A stretch of DNA of 64,000 bases. It comes from Pseudomonas sp. S09G 359 (GTDB lineage Bacteria; Pseudomonadota; Gammaproteobacteria; Pseudomonadales; Pseudomonadaceae). The translations under genes and the position numbers were made by a program. The notes below the pieces were generated by a model. The model had not been told where the DNA came from, ran no database searches, and saw only the letters and a list, made by a program, of their open reading frames with translations. Of the stretch, positions 9,261 through 18,520 are shown one piece after another; within the stretch, counting starts at the first letter, position 1; each line of letters starts with the position of its first letter. The stretch lies in assembly GCF_002843605.1 (NCBI RefSeq), contig NZ_CP025263.1, positions 5,671,501 to 5,735,500 on the forward strand, written 5' to 3'.

Positions 9261-9416
9261 GTGAATGACATACATCTCGTGTTAAACGTAGTTTTCTATC
9301 GAACCGAGGCTGGTAACGAGCCGGTACGTGAATGGCTGATGGAACTGCCGAGGGGAAGAAAGAAAACGCCTTTGGTCGAGCTGAATACTGCAAGGCATCG
9401 CAAGAGTAAGTTATGA
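9261..9416 (+). pseudogene. internally deleted RelE/Gp49-type toxin remnant
   Basis: A 51-codon frame reads VVFYRTEAGNEPVREWLMELPR, then GRKKTPLVELNTARHRKSKL, then stop. The first half matches the N-terminus of phage Gp49-like (HigB/RelE superfamily) toxins, which are normally about 100-120 residues. The second half matches their usual C-terminal tail. The intervening catalytic core (roughly 55-60 residues) is missing while the frame is kept. The antitoxin gene starts 10 bp after the stop. I infer an inactivated toxin; the family match is from memory of conserved motifs. Confidence 0.7.
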
Positions 9417-9426
9417 GGAACAGCGC

Positions 9427-9735
9427 ATGAACAGGCATATCGGCTCCAACTTCGATGATTATCTCAACGATGACGGGCTCATTGAGGAAGTGTCCGCCGC
9501 AGCGTTGAAACGTGTGATCGCCTGGCAACTGGCTGAGGCGATGAAGGCTCAGAAAGTCAGCAAAAAAGCGCTGGCCGAGCGTATGCATACCAGTCGTACC
9601 GCAGTAGACCGCGCACTCGATCAGAACGACGCGGGTATGACACTGGCTACCCTGGCAAGCGCGGCGCGAGCATTGGGTCAACACGTGGAAGTAAGGCTTG
9701 TTCCCAACGCGGACCCACGCCTCGCGACGACTTGA
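9427..9735 (+). CDS. XRE-family antitoxin (HigA-like)
   Basis: 102 residues with a helix-turn-helix in QKVSKKALAERMHTSRTAVDRALD (~residues 42-65), preceded by an acidic N-terminal arm. This is the usual antitoxin of Gp49-type toxin pairs: it neutralises the toxin and represses the operon. A GAGGA ribosome site precedes the ATG. The gene looks intact although the partner toxin upstream is deleted internally. Confidence 0.85.
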   Translation: MNRHIGSNFDDYLNDDGLIEEVSAAALKRVIAWQLAEAMKAQKVSKKALAERMHTSRTAVDRALDQNDAGMTLATLASAARALGQHVEVRLVPNADPRLATT

Positions 9736-9925
9736 AACATTGCGAGTCCTACGCAGTACCGGTGAATCACCTCACCCTTCGCAGCAATAGCCTAACGTCC
9801 CCTCTGCAACCGTACATCTGCCCTATTCAAACCGCCCAAGCCTCGCTGTACAGTAGGGGCAGCCATGGAGTATCGGCGTCAACATCGGCTGGCTTCAACG
9901 CCAGCCCCCCGCAAGGAGCGCACAG

Positions 9926-10939
9926 ATGGACGATATCTCCGGCAGCACCTCGAAGATGAGTGATTTTTCTCTCTTCAACGCCGACATGCTGCATACCGTG
10001 CTGGAGCTGGTCAGCGACGGAATCTGGGATTGGAACGCCAATACCGGGTTCGTCTACCGCAGCCCGGGCTGGTACGAAATGCTGGGCTACCCGCGTCACT
10101 CCCTGGAGAACAGCGTGTTCACCTGGGAAAGCGTGATCCACCCGGAGGATTACGCCCAGGTGATGACGCTGTTCGATGACTACATTCACCGTCGCGCCCC
10201 CCACTACCAGGCCGAATACCGTTGCCGCAAACAAGATGGCAGCTACCTGTGGATCGAAGACCGCGGCTACGTGATCGCGCGAAACGAAGACGCTTCGGTG
10301 GCGCGGATGGTGGGCGCCCACCGCGATATCCATGCGCGCAAAAGCTCCGTCGAGCAATTGGAGCAGCGCAATCAGTCCCTTGAAGCCCTGGTGGCCGAGC
10401 GCACGCGTGAGCTGTCGCGCGTCAATCAGCAGCTGCAACTTCAGCTCGATGAAAACCGCTCCCTGGCCGAAAGGGACGCCCTGACCTTGGTTGCCAACCG
10501 CTATCGCCTGGAAAAAGCCCTGCTGGAAGAATGCGACCGCGCCCAGCGCTTCCGCCTGCCCATGGCACTCATCGCGATGGACATCGATGACTTCAAGCCG
10601 ATCAATGATCGCTATGGTCACGCCGTGGGCGACCAGGTCCTGATCCAGGTAGTGGAGTGCCTGGAACGCTGCATTCGCCCGGGTGATCTGCTGGCCCGCT
10701 GGGGTGGCGACGAGTTTATGCTGGTGTTGCCAAAAGGCTCGCTGGAGGATGCCAAGGCAGTGGCCGAGCGCATCTGCCAGACAGTACGGGACAACCCGCT
10801 GAGCAGCGATTTCAACGTAACCCTGAGTGCCGGCGTGGCGGCGCGCCAAGCGGGTGAGTCCCCCGCCGCCCTGATGGCGCGTGCCGACCAGGCGTTGTAT
10901 CGCGCCAAGGCAGCGGGGAAAGACGCGGTGTGCGGATAA
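9926..10939 (+). CDS. diguanylate cyclase with N-terminal PAS domain
   Basis: 337 residues. A PAS_3-type sensor domain (~25-140: DGIWDWNANTGFVYRSPGWYEMLGY, then the DGSYLWIEDRG end) is followed by a coiled-coil linker (~145-180) and a GGDEF domain (~185-335). The catalytic motif is canonical GGDEF, and an RPGD inhibitory site lies exactly five residues upstream, so it should be active and product-inhibited. It makes c-di-GMP in the cytoplasm in response to an unknown PAS signal. No membrane segment is seen. AAGGAG precedes the ATG. Confidence 0.93.
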   Translation: MDDISGSTSKMSDFSLFNADMLHTVLELVSDGIWDWNANTGFVYRSPGWYEMLGYPRHSLENSVFTWESVIHPEDYAQVMTLFDDYIHRRAPHYQAEYRCRKQDGSYLWIEDRGYVIARNEDASVARMVGAHRDIHARKSSVEQLEQRNQSLEALVAERTRELSRVNQQLQLQLDENRSLAERDALTLVANRYRLEKALLEECDRAQRFRLPMALIAMDIDDFKPINDRYGHAVGDQVLIQVVECLERCIRPGDLLARWGGDEFMLVLPKGSLEDAKAVAERICQTVRDNPLSSDFNVTLSAGVAARQAGESPAALMARADQALYRAKAAGKDAVCG

Positions 10940-10948
10940 CGCCGGGCG

Positions 10949-11095
10949 CTAGCGAAGCGGCGGCGCGACATCCGGGTGCTTGCTGGCCTTGGCCTGCTCT
11001 TCGATGTTCTGCGAACAGCTCGTTCCGATTTGGAATGACCCGAGCACTTTATTTCGTTTGCGACAGGGCCCGGCGCGCGGCTTAGATAAACACAC
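10949..11095 (-). CDS. possible small protein, unknown function
   Basis: A 48-codon frame (GTG start at 11095; other GTGs lie further up) runs on the minus strand between two plus-strand genes. Its second half, CSQNIEEQAKASKHPDVAPP, uses typical Pseudomonas codons with nearly all third positions G or C. The first half is less convincing and no clear ribosome site is seen. It is probably either a real small soluble protein or the remnant of one; I do not recognise a family. Confidence 0.38.
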   Translation of the reverse strand: MCLSKPRAGPCRKRNKVLGSFQIGTSCSQNIEEQAKASKHPDVAPPLR

Positions 11096-11121
11096 GCCCG
11101 CCACTGCCGAGTTCACGATTC

Positions 11122-12375
11122 ATGAGCCGCGAAACCATCAGCCAGTCGATTTCCATCGTTCACCCCATCAGCCTCAGCCACGGTAAAAACGCCGAAGTCT
11201 GGGACACGGCGGGCAAACGCTATATCGACTTTGTCGGCGGTATCGGTGTGCTTAACCTCGGCCACTGCCACCCCGGCGTGGTCGAGGCGATTCGTGAACA
11301 GGCCACTCGCCTGACCCATTACGCCTTCAATGCCGCCCCGCACACGCCCTACATCGAACTGATGGATCGCCTGACAGCCTTTATCCCGGTGGACTACCCA
11401 GTAAGCGGCATGCTCACCAACAGCGGCGCCGAGGCGGCGGAAAATGCCTTGAAGATCGTGCGCGGCGCCACTGGCCGCACCGCCGTGATCGCCTTTGACG
11501 GCGCCTTTCACGGTCGCACCCTGGCCACCTTGAACCTCAACGGCAAGGTCGCGCCCTACAAACAAAAGGTCGGCGTACTGCCCGGCCCGGTGTATCACCT
11601 GCCCTACCCCAGCGCCGACAACGACGTGACCTGTGCCGAGGCGCTGAAAGCCATGGACCGCTTGTTCAGCGTGGAAATCGACGTCAACGACGTGGCCTGT
11701 TTCATCATCGAGCCAGTGCAGGGCGAAGGCGGCTTCCTCGCGCTGGACATTGAATTCGCCCAGGCGCTGCGCCGGTTTTGCGATGAACACAGCATCCTGC
11801 TGATCGCCGATGAAATCCAATCGGGTTTCGGGCGCACCGGCCAGCGTTTCGCCTTCTCGCGCTTGGGCATCGAGCCGGACCTGATCCTGCTCGGCAAAAG
11901 CATCGCCGGCGGCGTGCCACTGGGCGCGGTGGTCGGGCGCAAGGCGCTGATGGACAACCTGCCCAAGGGCGGCCTCGGCGGTACGTACTCAGGTAACCCG
12001 ATCGCCTGCGCGGCAGGGTTGGCCACCCTGGATGCGATGACCGATGCGCACCTGCACGCCTGGGGTTCGCAACAGGCAGAAGCCATTGTGAGCCGTTATG
12101 AAGCCTGGCGTGCGCAGCAACTGTCGCCCTACCTCGGCCGCCTCACCGGCGTGGGCGCCATGCGCGGCATCGAACTGGCCCACGCCGACGGCACACCCGC
12201 GCCCAAACAACTGGCGCAATTGTTGAGCCTGGCGCGGGAGGCTGGCCTGCTGCTGATGCCCAGCGGCAAGTCGCGGCATATCATCCGCTTGCTCGCGCCG
12301 CTGACCACTGAGCCGGCGGTGCTGGAGGAAGGCCTGGATATCCTCGAAGCCTGTCTCAAGCAATTGGCCGCCTAG
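11122..12375 (+). CDS. class III PLP aminotransferase (4-aminobutyrate/2-aminoadipate type)
   Basis: 417 residues of the ornithine/GABA aminotransferase fold. Visible features are TNSGAEAAENALKIVR (phosphate binding), FDGAFHGRT, EPVQGEGGF, LLIADEIQSGFGRTG (Asp binding the pyridine N) and the PLP-binding Lys in LLGKSIAGGVPLG. It transaminates an omega-amino acid or related donor with 2-oxoglutarate or a similar acceptor. It resembles GabT-like proteins of Pseudomonas, but the substrate cannot be fixed from sequence alone. Confidence 0.88.
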   Translation: MSRETISQSISIVHPISLSHGKNAEVWDTAGKRYIDFVGGIGVLNLGHCHPGVVEAIREQATRLTHYAFNAAPHTPYIELMDRLTAFIPVDYPVSGMLTNSGAEAAENALKIVRGATGRTAVIAFDGAFHGRTLATLNLNGKVAPYKQKVGVLPGPVYHLPYPSADNDVTCAEALKAMDRLFSVEIDVNDVACFIIEPVQGEGGFLALDIEFAQALRRFCDEHSILLIADEIQSGFGRTGQRFAFSRLGIEPDLILLGKSIAGGVPLGAVVGRKALMDNLPKGGLGGTYSGNPIACAAGLATLDAMTDAHLHAWGSQQAEAIVSRYEAWRAQQLSPYLGRLTGVGAMRGIELAHADGTPAPKQLAQLLSLAREAGLLLMPSGKSRHIIRLLAPLTTEPAVLEEGLDILEACLKQLAA

Positions 12376-12502
12376 CCCACTATCCGCTGGCCGGCAGCCT
12401 TGCACTGCGATAAGGGCATTGTGCTGCCTTGACCTGATCCCCCGCCCCGCTGAAAATGCCCGACGCTTTTTTGTCTCCGTTTACTGAAGTAGTGAAATTT
12501 CA

Positions 12503-13222
12503 ATGTCTGATTCTTACACCGAACAATCCGCCCTCGAAGAATCCGTAGTCGCCTTGCACTCCAAAGCTGAATACGAAAACGCCATCAATCTTTCACAGCA
12601 CGTGCCTGCCGCCAAGATCATCAGCGAGATGGTGCTGGACGCCTTCCACACCTCCAAAGAAAGCGACCAGATCCGCGAGCTGCGCGTGGCTATCCGCCAG
12701 GCTCACGACGCCTTCGATGACGACAAGGCCTACGACTTGATGGGCCAGCTCAAGCAACTCAAGGACGCCGAGGCGGCCGACAACATCGCCCTGGAAGACC
12801 TGAGCAGCAAGTTTTCGATCAGCCGCATCCTGTCCAGCTTCAAGGACGACCCGGAATTCCAGGAGCTGGTCTACGGCCTGGCCCTCAAGGTGCTGAACCA
12901 GTCGCATCAGGCCATCAGCAACCCAAGTGCCGGCAAAGGCAAGGCCTCACGCCCCAAGAAAGAAGCCGAAGTGTTTGTGATCAGCAAGGACGGCATCAGC
13001 GTGACGCTGCCGCTGCGCACGCCACGTTCGAAGCTGAACGTCGACCGCGAGGCGTTCGAGTTCCTGGGTTTCAGCTTTGTGGGTGACGGTGATGAAGCCG
13101 AGCTTGAGGTTGAGAGTTTTGTGGATAACGCGGGTGCCGAACAGCCGCTGAGCCGCAAGAGCGTGATTACTGCGCTGCAGCAACAGACTGCGTTTGATGG
13201 GTACAGCATCGCGCAACAGTAA
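12503..13222 (+). CDS. conserved-looking protein of unknown function
   Basis: 239 residues, no signal peptide and no membrane segment. The N-terminal ~130 residues are acidic and predicted mostly helical (KESDQIRELRVAIRQAHDAF, AYDLMGQLKQLKDAEAADN). A Lys/Ser-rich linker (~150-160) follows, then a C-terminal ~80-residue segment with alternating beta-like stretches (VFVISKDGISVTLPL, DEAELEVESFVD). Strong Pseudomonas codon bias supports a real gene. I do not recognise the family. It is monocistronic by spacing and followed by a REP doublet. Confidence 0.85.
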   Translation: MSDSYTEQSALEESVVALHSKAEYENAINLSQHVPAAKIISEMVLDAFHTSKESDQIRELRVAIRQAHDAFDDDKAYDLMGQLKQLKDAEAADNIALEDLSSKFSISRILSSFKDDPEFQELVYGLALKVLNQSHQAISNPSAGKGKASRPKKEAEVFVISKDGISVTLPLRTPRSKLNVDREAFEFLGFSFVGDGDEAELEVESFVDNAGAEQPLSRKSVITALQQQTAFDGYSIAQQ

Positions 13223-13248
13223 CCGTAACAGGCAGCACTGCTGGACAA

Positions 13249-13354
13249 ATGTGGGAGGGGCGGTGCGACGATTCGACTTGCCCCCGATGGTGGTGTGTCA
13301 GCTACAAATATGCTGACTGATCCACCGCCATCGGGGGCAAGCCCCCTCCCACAT
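13249..13354. repeat. REP doublet with expanded arm
   Basis: Opposed GTGGGAG arms flank a short spacer. The left arm carries the same inserted segment (CGGTGCGACGATTCGA) seen in the element at the left window edge; the right arm is the ordinary form. It lies between two convergent genes. Confidence 0.8.
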
Positions 13355-13401
13355 TGGCCCTGTGTTTCCCACATTGGCCCTGTGTTAGGTCGGCTGACGC
13401 G

Positions 13402-14484
13402 CTACACCTGCGCCGCAAACACCTCGCGAAACCGCGCCATCTCCCGCTTGCTCCCCACCGTCACCCGCACCCACTGCGGCCAGTTCTTCCACACCCGCCC
13501 GATCAGCACGCCTTGCGCGGCAAGTTTGTCGATAACCTGCGCCGCCGGTTGCTTCACGTCGATCATGAAGCAGTTGCTCTGCGACGCGGTACAGGTGAAC
13601 CCACGGCCCTTGAGCCAGGTGATCGTTTCATCGCGCAGTTGGGCATTCAGCGCCTTGCGCTGGGGCAGCAATTTCACGTCTTCCAGGCTGGCCAGGCCGC
13701 CGAGCAAGGCGGAACCTGCCGGTACGTTGTCGCCGCCGAACACCGCCAGCCGCTCCAATAACGCCGGGTGGCCGATCGCCAGGCCCAGGCGCGCGCCGGC
13801 CATGCCGTAGATCTTCGAAAAGGTGCGCAGCACCAGCAGGTCATCGTGGTCCTTGACCCAAGCCACTACGCTGGGCGCATCGGCAAGATCAATGTAGGCC
13901 TCATCCACCACCAGCACGCTGCCTTCGGGTTTGCCCGCCAGGGCCTGGCGAATGGCCTGGGTGGGCGTCAGGGTACCGGTGGGGTTGTTGGGGTTGCACA
14001 GGTAGAGCATGCCGGCCTGGGGGTCGGCAGCAAGCATGGCGGGGACGTCGTGGGCGTGGTCGGCGTCGAGGTCCACTTCCTTCACCGGCGCCTTGGTTGA
14101 TTCGGCCGCCTGCAGCGGGACTTCATAGGACGGTGTAGCCATCACCAGGCCGCGGGTTTCGCTGGTAAACGCCAGCACCGCATAGCGCAGGGCCGCCATG
14201 GAGCCGGAAAACACCGCCACTTGCTCTTGCGCAATGCCCTGTTGCTGGGCAAACAGGGCCGCCAGGGCGTACATGTGTTTATAGGGATAACGCCCGGCCG
14301 TGGCGATCCCGCGCTGCATCGCCTCACGCGCGGCGCTGGAAGGGCCGTAGGGGCTTTCGTTGTAGTTGAGTAGCACCTTGTCAGCGTTTGCCGGCGGCGG
14401 TGCAGCGACCGCCCAATCCAGGCGCCCCAGCAACGGTAACGCAGCGCCAATGGCGAGAAGGGATCGACGACTAACGCTGACCAT
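13402..14484 (-). CDS. HisC-like PLP aminotransferase with Tat-type signal
   Basis: 360 residues. Fold-type I aminotransferase motifs are clear: LNYNESPYGPS, LYLCNPNNPTG, VVDEAYIDLAD and the PLP-binding Lys in LRTFSKIYGMAGARLG, as in histidinol-phosphate aminotransferases. The N-terminus SVSRRSLLAIGAALPLLG, followed by an AVAAP-type cleavage site, looks like a twin-arginine export signal, which biosynthetic HisC lacks. The start at 14484 has AAGGAG at good spacing. It is probably a periplasmic PLP enzyme; the substrate is unknown. Confidence 0.85.
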   Translation of the reverse strand: MVSVSRRSLLAIGAALPLLGRLDWAVAAPPPANADKVLLNYNESPYGPSSAAREAMQRGIATAGRYPYKHMYALAALFAQQQGIAQEQVAVFSGSMAALRYAVLAFTSETRGLVMATPSYEVPLQAAESTKAPVKEVDLDADHAHDVPAMLAADPQAGMLYLCNPNNPTGTLTPTQAIRQALAGKPEGSVLVVDEAYIDLADAPSVVAWVKDHDDLLVLRTFSKIYGMAGARLGLAIGHPALLERLAVFGGDNVPAGSALLGGLASLEDVKLLPQRKALNAQLRDETITWLKGRGFTCTASQSNCFMIDVKQPAAQVIDKLAAQGVLIGRVWKNWPQWVRVTVGSKREMARFREVFAAQV

Positions 14485-14577
14485 GGTGACTACTCCTTGT
14501 AGGTGGGGAATGAATTCACACAGTTCGTACATAGGGGGTGACGAGAAAAACTGTGGCGAATTTAAACGCGCGCCCAA

Positions 14578-14616
14578 TAAAAAGCCCCGCGCTTCTCTCG
14601 AAGGCGGGGCTTTTCA
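14578..14616 (-). terminator. rho-independent terminator after cyoE
   Basis: An 11-bp GC-rich stem (AAAAGCCCCGC / GCGGGGCTTTT) is flanked by A and T runs. It terminates the cyo operon on the minus strand before the aminotransferase gene; symmetric enough to work in both directions. Confidence 0.85.
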
Positions 14617-14628
14617 CTGCTTGGACAC

Positions 14629-15516
14629 TCAGTGAGCGTAGGTCAGCAACAGCTCTTTCGGCACTTGGAAATCCAGGGACATCATCACGCTGAGCGCGGT
14701 GATGGTGAAGATCGAGAACACGAACAGCTTGCGCGCCCAGACGGTGTCATCCACCGCCTTGTAGCCGGTCCAGGCCATGTACAACCAGTACATGCCCATG
14801 GCGGCGGCGACGGCGAGGTAGCTCATGCCGGCGTAGCCACTGAAGGTCAGCATCAAGGTCGCCACGAGGAAGGCCAGGATGTACAGCAGGATGTGTTTCT
14901 TGGCCACCTGGATGCCACGTTTTACCGGCAATACCGGAATTGACGCAGCCAGGTAGTCATTGAAACGGAAGATCGCGATGGCGTAGGAATGCGGCATCTG
15001 CCACAGGCTGAACATCACCAGTAGCGTCAGCGCGGCCATGTCGAAGCTATTGGTTACAGCCACATAACCAATCACCGGCGGCATCGCCCCCGACAGACTG
15101 CCCACCAGCGTGCCGTGAACCGACTTGCGCTTGAGGTACAGGCTGTAGAGACCGACGTAGATGACAAAACCGATCACGGCAAACAGCGCCGCCAACGGGT
15201 TGGCCACCTTGTACAACAGTGCTACACCGGCAACACCCAAAACGGTCGCGTAGATCAGTGCCAGCTTCAGGGAGATGAGGCCCTGGACCAGCACGCGATT
15301 CTTGGTGCGCTCCATCTTGATGTCGATGTCACGGTCGATGCAGTTGTTGAACACGCAACCGGAAGCTACCACCAGGGACGTGCCGATCATTGCAGCCAGG
15401 AAAATGGCCAGATCGACATGCCCCTTGGAGGCCAGGAAGAAACCGCCCGCCACAGAAAGCACGTTACCGAAAATGATCCCCGGTTTGGTGATTTGGATAA
15501 AGTGCTTAAGCGACAT
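14629..15516 (-). CDS. cyoE: protoheme IX farnesyltransferase (heme O synthase)
   Basis: 295 residues and about eight to nine membrane segments of the UbiA prenyltransferase family. The Asp-rich farnesyl diphosphate/Mg motif [18 protein letters not shown] is present near residues 57-75. It adds the farnesyl group to heme B to make heme O for the binuclear centre of cytochrome bo3. It is the last gene of cyoABCDE, 11 bp after cyoD. Confidence 0.97.
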   Translation of the reverse strand: MSLKHFIQITKPGIIFGNVLSVAGGFFLASKGHVDLAIFLAAMIGTSLVVASGCVFNNCIDRDIDIKMERTKNRVLVQGLISLKLALIYATVLGVAGVALLYKVANPLAALFAVIGFVIYVGLYSLYLKRKSVHGTLVGSLSGAMPPVIGYVAVTNSFDMAALTLLVMFSLWQMPHSYAIAIFRFNDYLAASIPVLPVKRGIQVAKKHILLYILAFLVATLMLTFSGYAGMSYLAVAAAMGMYWLYMAWTGYKAVDDTVWARKLFVFSIFTITALSVMMSLDFQVPKELLLTYAH

Positions 15517-15527
15517 CGGGTCTTACC

Positions 15528-15869
15528 TCACTTCGCCATCATGAACGTATGGATGCTGAACATGATCCATATCGACAGGCCAACCAGCAGCAGGATCACA
15601 AGACCTGCGAACACAAACGCAATCACGTTATCGCGCTGCTCTTTAGAGCGGTCCAGGTGCAGGAAGTACACCAGGTGAACCAGAACCTGAATCACCGCGA
15701 ACGCCAGCACGATCATCAAGGTGATCGACTTCGGCAGGGTCGGGTACATCACCAGACCGAACGGGATGAGCGTCAGGATTACCGACAGGATGAAGCCGAT
15801 AGCGTAGGACTTAACGCTGCCGTGGCTCGCATCATGGCTGTCATGGTCATGGGAGTGTGCATTAGCCAT
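15528..15869 (-). CDS. cyoD: cytochrome o ubiquinol oxidase subunit IV
   Basis: 113 residues with a His-rich N-terminus ([17 protein letters not shown]) and three membrane helices, as expected for CyoD, which helps assemble the CuB site. It overlaps the cyoC stop by one base, indicating translational coupling. Confidence 0.96.
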   Translation of the reverse strand: MANAHSHDHDSHDASHGSVKSYAIGFILSVILTLIPFGLVMYPTLPKSITLMIVLAFAVIQVLVHLVYFLHLDRSKEQRDNVIAFVFAGLVILLLVGLSIWIMFSIHTFMMAK

Positions 15870-16495
15870 TACAGAGTCCCCATCAGGTAAACAACGGTGA
15901 AGACGCAGATCCAGACCACGTCCAGGAAGTGCCAGAACAGGCTCAGGCAGCTCAGGCGAGTCTTGTTGGTGTTGGTCAGGCCGTGTTTATTGACCTGATA
16001 CATCATCACCGCCATCCACAGCAGGCCGGCAGTTACGTGCAGACCGTGGGTGCCTACCAGCGTGAAGAACGCGGACAGGAAGCCGGAACGGTGCGGGCCG
16101 TAGCCTTCGGAGATCAGCAGGTGGAACTCGTTGATCTCCATGCCGATGAAGCCCAGGCCGAACAGGAAGGTCAGTGCCAACCAGCTCAGTACGCCCTTCT
16201 TGTTGCCCTTGTAGAAGGCCAACATGGCGAAGCCGTAGGTGATCGAACTGAACAACAGCAAGGCGGTTTCGCCGAGCACGTAAGGCAGTTCGAAGATGTC
16301 GTGGCCCGACGGGCCACCCGCTACGTTGTTTACCAGTACCGCGTACACCGCGAAGATCGACGCAAACAAGATGCAGTCGGTCATCAGGTAGAGCCAGAAA
16401 CCGAAAACGGTCATCGGCCCCGAGTCGTGGTGATGGTCATCGTGCCCATGGTCATCGACATGGGCGTGTCCAGCATTGGTCACTAAATTCGACAT
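15869..16495 (-). CDS. cyoC: cytochrome o ubiquinol oxidase subunit III
   Basis: 208 residues with five predicted membrane helices after a His/Asp-rich cytoplasmic start ([15 protein letters not shown]). It contains the subunit III helix [14 protein letters not shown] and ends in the typical ...[19 protein letters not shown]. It is a structural subunit of the bo3 quinol oxidase, three bases after cyoB. Confidence 0.97.
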   Translation of the reverse strand: MSNLVTNAGHAHVDDHGHDDHHHDSGPMTVFGFWLYLMTDCILFASIFAVYAVLVNNVAGGPSGHDIFELPYVLGETALLLFSSITYGFAMLAFYKGNKKGVLSWLALTFLFGLGFIGMEINEFHLLISEGYGPHRSGFLSAFFTLVGTHGLHVTAGLLWMAVMMYQVNKHGLTNTNKTRLSCLSLFWHFLDVVWICVFTVVYLMGTL

Positions 16496-16498
16496 GGT

Positions 16499-18517
16499 TT
16501 AAGCCTGTTCCAACGAGGTTTCTACACGGTTGGCCGGGATTTTCTTCTCGGCGACCAGGCGAGCGTGCTGCTCGGCTTCGATGCGCTCGATCGTTTCGAC
16601 CGGCACCATGTAGCCTTGATCATCACGTGCTGCGTGGACAATGAAGTAGCCGATGGTGCCCACCAGGCTCACGATTGCCAGCCACCAGATGTGCCAGATC
16701 ATCGCGAAACCGAACACGGTCAACAGCGCGCCCATCACCACGCCAGTGGCGGTGTTGTTCGGCATGTGGATCGGCTCGTAGTGCTTAGGACGCTGGTACG
16801 CAGTACCGTCTTCCTTGGCTTCGGTGAACGCATCAATGGTGTTCGCAGTAGGGATCACGGCGAAGTTGTAGAACGGCGGTGGCGACGAAGTCGACCATTC
16901 CAGGGTGTGGCCATTCCATGGGTCGCCGGAGTCGCAAGCGTTCTGCTTACGGTCACGGATACTCACGTACAGCTGGATCAACTGGCAGGCGATGCCGACA
17001 GCAATCATCACCGCACCGAACATGGCGACGTACAGGTACGGCACCCACTCAGGGTTGGTAGTGGCGTTCAGACGACGGGTCATGCCCATGAAGCCCAGTG
17101 CATAGAGCGGCATGAACGCGACGAAGAAGCCCGAGATCCAGAACCAGAATGCAGCCTTGCCCCAACCTTCGTGCAGCTTGAAGCCGAACGCTTTCGGGAA
17201 GTAGAAGCTGAAACCAGCGATGTAACCGAATACAGCACCACCGATGATCACGTTGTGGAAGTGAGCGATCACGAACAGGCTGTTGTGCAGTACGAAGTCA
17301 GCACCCGGGATGGCCAGCAGTACGCCAGTCATGCCGCCGATGGCGAAGGTCACCATGAAGCCCAGGGTCCACAGAACCTGGCTGGTGATACGCAGACGGC
17401 CGTGGTAGATGGTGAATAGCCAGTTGAATAGCTTCACCCCCGTCGGGATGGAAATCAGCATCGTCGCCAGGCCGAAGAAGGCGTTGACGCTGGCCCCCGA
17501 GCCCATGGTGAAGAAGTGGTGCAGCCAAACCATGAAGCCCAGTACCGAGATCGCGCCGGAGGCGTAGACCATCGAGTGGTGACCGAACAGGCGCTTGCCG
17601 GTAAAGGTCGAGATCACTTCGGAGAAAATACCGAACGCTGGCAGGATCAGGATGTACACCTCAGGGTGACCCCATGCCCAGAACAGGTTCACGTACATCA
17701 TTGGATTGCCACCAAGTTCATTGGTGAAAATGTGGAAATCCAGGTAACGGTCAAGCGACAGCAGCGCCATGGTAGCGGCCAGGATCGGGAACGAAGCCAC
17801 GATCAGGACGTTGGCCCAGGTGCAGGTCCAGGTGAAGATCGGCATGTCCATCAGTTTCATGCCAGGGGCGCGCATTTTCAGCACGGTGGCCAGGAAGTTG
17901 ACCCCCGTCAGCGTCGTACCGAGTCCTGATAACTGTAGGGCCCAGATGTAGTAGTCCACACCCACGCCAGGGCTGTACTGAATGCCCGACAGTGGCGGAT
18001 ACGCAACCCAACCGGTCTTGGCGAATTCGCCGACGCCCAGGGACACGTTGATCAGCACCACACCGGATACCAGCAGCCAGAAGCTCAGGGAGTTCAGGAA
18101 CGGGTAGGCAACGTCACGCGCACCGATCTGCAGCGGCAAGGCAAGGTTCATCAAGCCGGTGAAGAATGGCATCGCCATGAAGATGATCATGATCACACCG
18201 TGGGCGGTGAAGATCTGGTCATAGTGTTCAGGCGGCAGGTAGCCAGGCGAACCCTCGGTGGCCATGGCCAACTGGGTACGCATCATGATGGCGTCGGCAA
18301 AACCACGCAGCAGCATGACCATGGCAACGATGACGTACATGACACCGATTTTCTTGTGGTCGACAGACGTCAGCCACTCGGTCCACAGGTAGGTCCATTT
18401 CTTGAAATACGTGATTGCCGCAAAGAGGCCCAGGCCACCCAGCGCAATCATGGCGATGGTCACCATCACGATCGGCTCGTGGAACGGGACCGCATCCCAA
18501 CTTAATTTACCAAACAT
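16499..18517 (-). CDS. cyoB: cytochrome o ubiquinol oxidase subunit I
   Basis: 672 residues and about fifteen membrane helices. It has the heme-copper oxidase signatures [17 protein letters not shown] (CuB His and cross-linked Tyr region), [18 protein letters not shown] (K-channel region) and [17 protein letters not shown] (His ligands to heme o3 and heme b). It is the catalytic, proton-pumping subunit that reduces oxygen. Length equals that of known CyoB proteins. Confidence 0.98.
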   Translation of the reverse strand: MFGKLSWDAVPFHEPIVMVTIAMIALGGLGLFAAITYFKKWTYLWTEWLTSVDHKKIGVMYVIVAMVMLLRGFADAIMMRTQLAMATEGSPGYLPPEHYDQIFTAHGVIMIIFMAMPFFTGLMNLALPLQIGARDVAYPFLNSLSFWLLVSGVVLINVSLGVGEFAKTGWVAYPPLSGIQYSPGVGVDYYIWALQLSGLGTTLTGVNFLATVLKMRAPGMKLMDMPIFTWTCTWANVLIVASFPILAATMALLSLDRYLDFHIFTNELGGNPMMYVNLFWAWGHPEVYILILPAFGIFSEVISTFTGKRLFGHHSMVYASGAISVLGFMVWLHHFFTMGSGASVNAFFGLATMLISIPTGVKLFNWLFTIYHGRLRITSQVLWTLGFMVTFAIGGMTGVLLAIPGADFVLHNSLFVIAHFHNVIIGGAVFGYIAGFSFYFPKAFGFKLHEGWGKAAFWFWISGFFVAFMPLYALGFMGMTRRLNATTNPEWVPYLYVAMFGAVMIAVGIACQLIQLYVSIRDRKQNACDSGDPWNGHTLEWSTSSPPPFYNFAVIPTANTIDAFTEAKEDGTAYQRPKHYEPIHMPNNTATGVVMGALLTVFGFAMIWHIWWLAIVSLVGTIGYFIVHAARDDQGYMVPVETIERIEAEQHARLVAEKKIPANRVETSLEQA

Positions 18518-18520
18518 CGT

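Noticed and set aside
9217..9684. 155-codon minus-strand ORF across the toxin-antitoxin locus
   Set aside because: It lies opposite a recognisable antitoxin and toxin remnant in the expected orientation and shows no family motifs.
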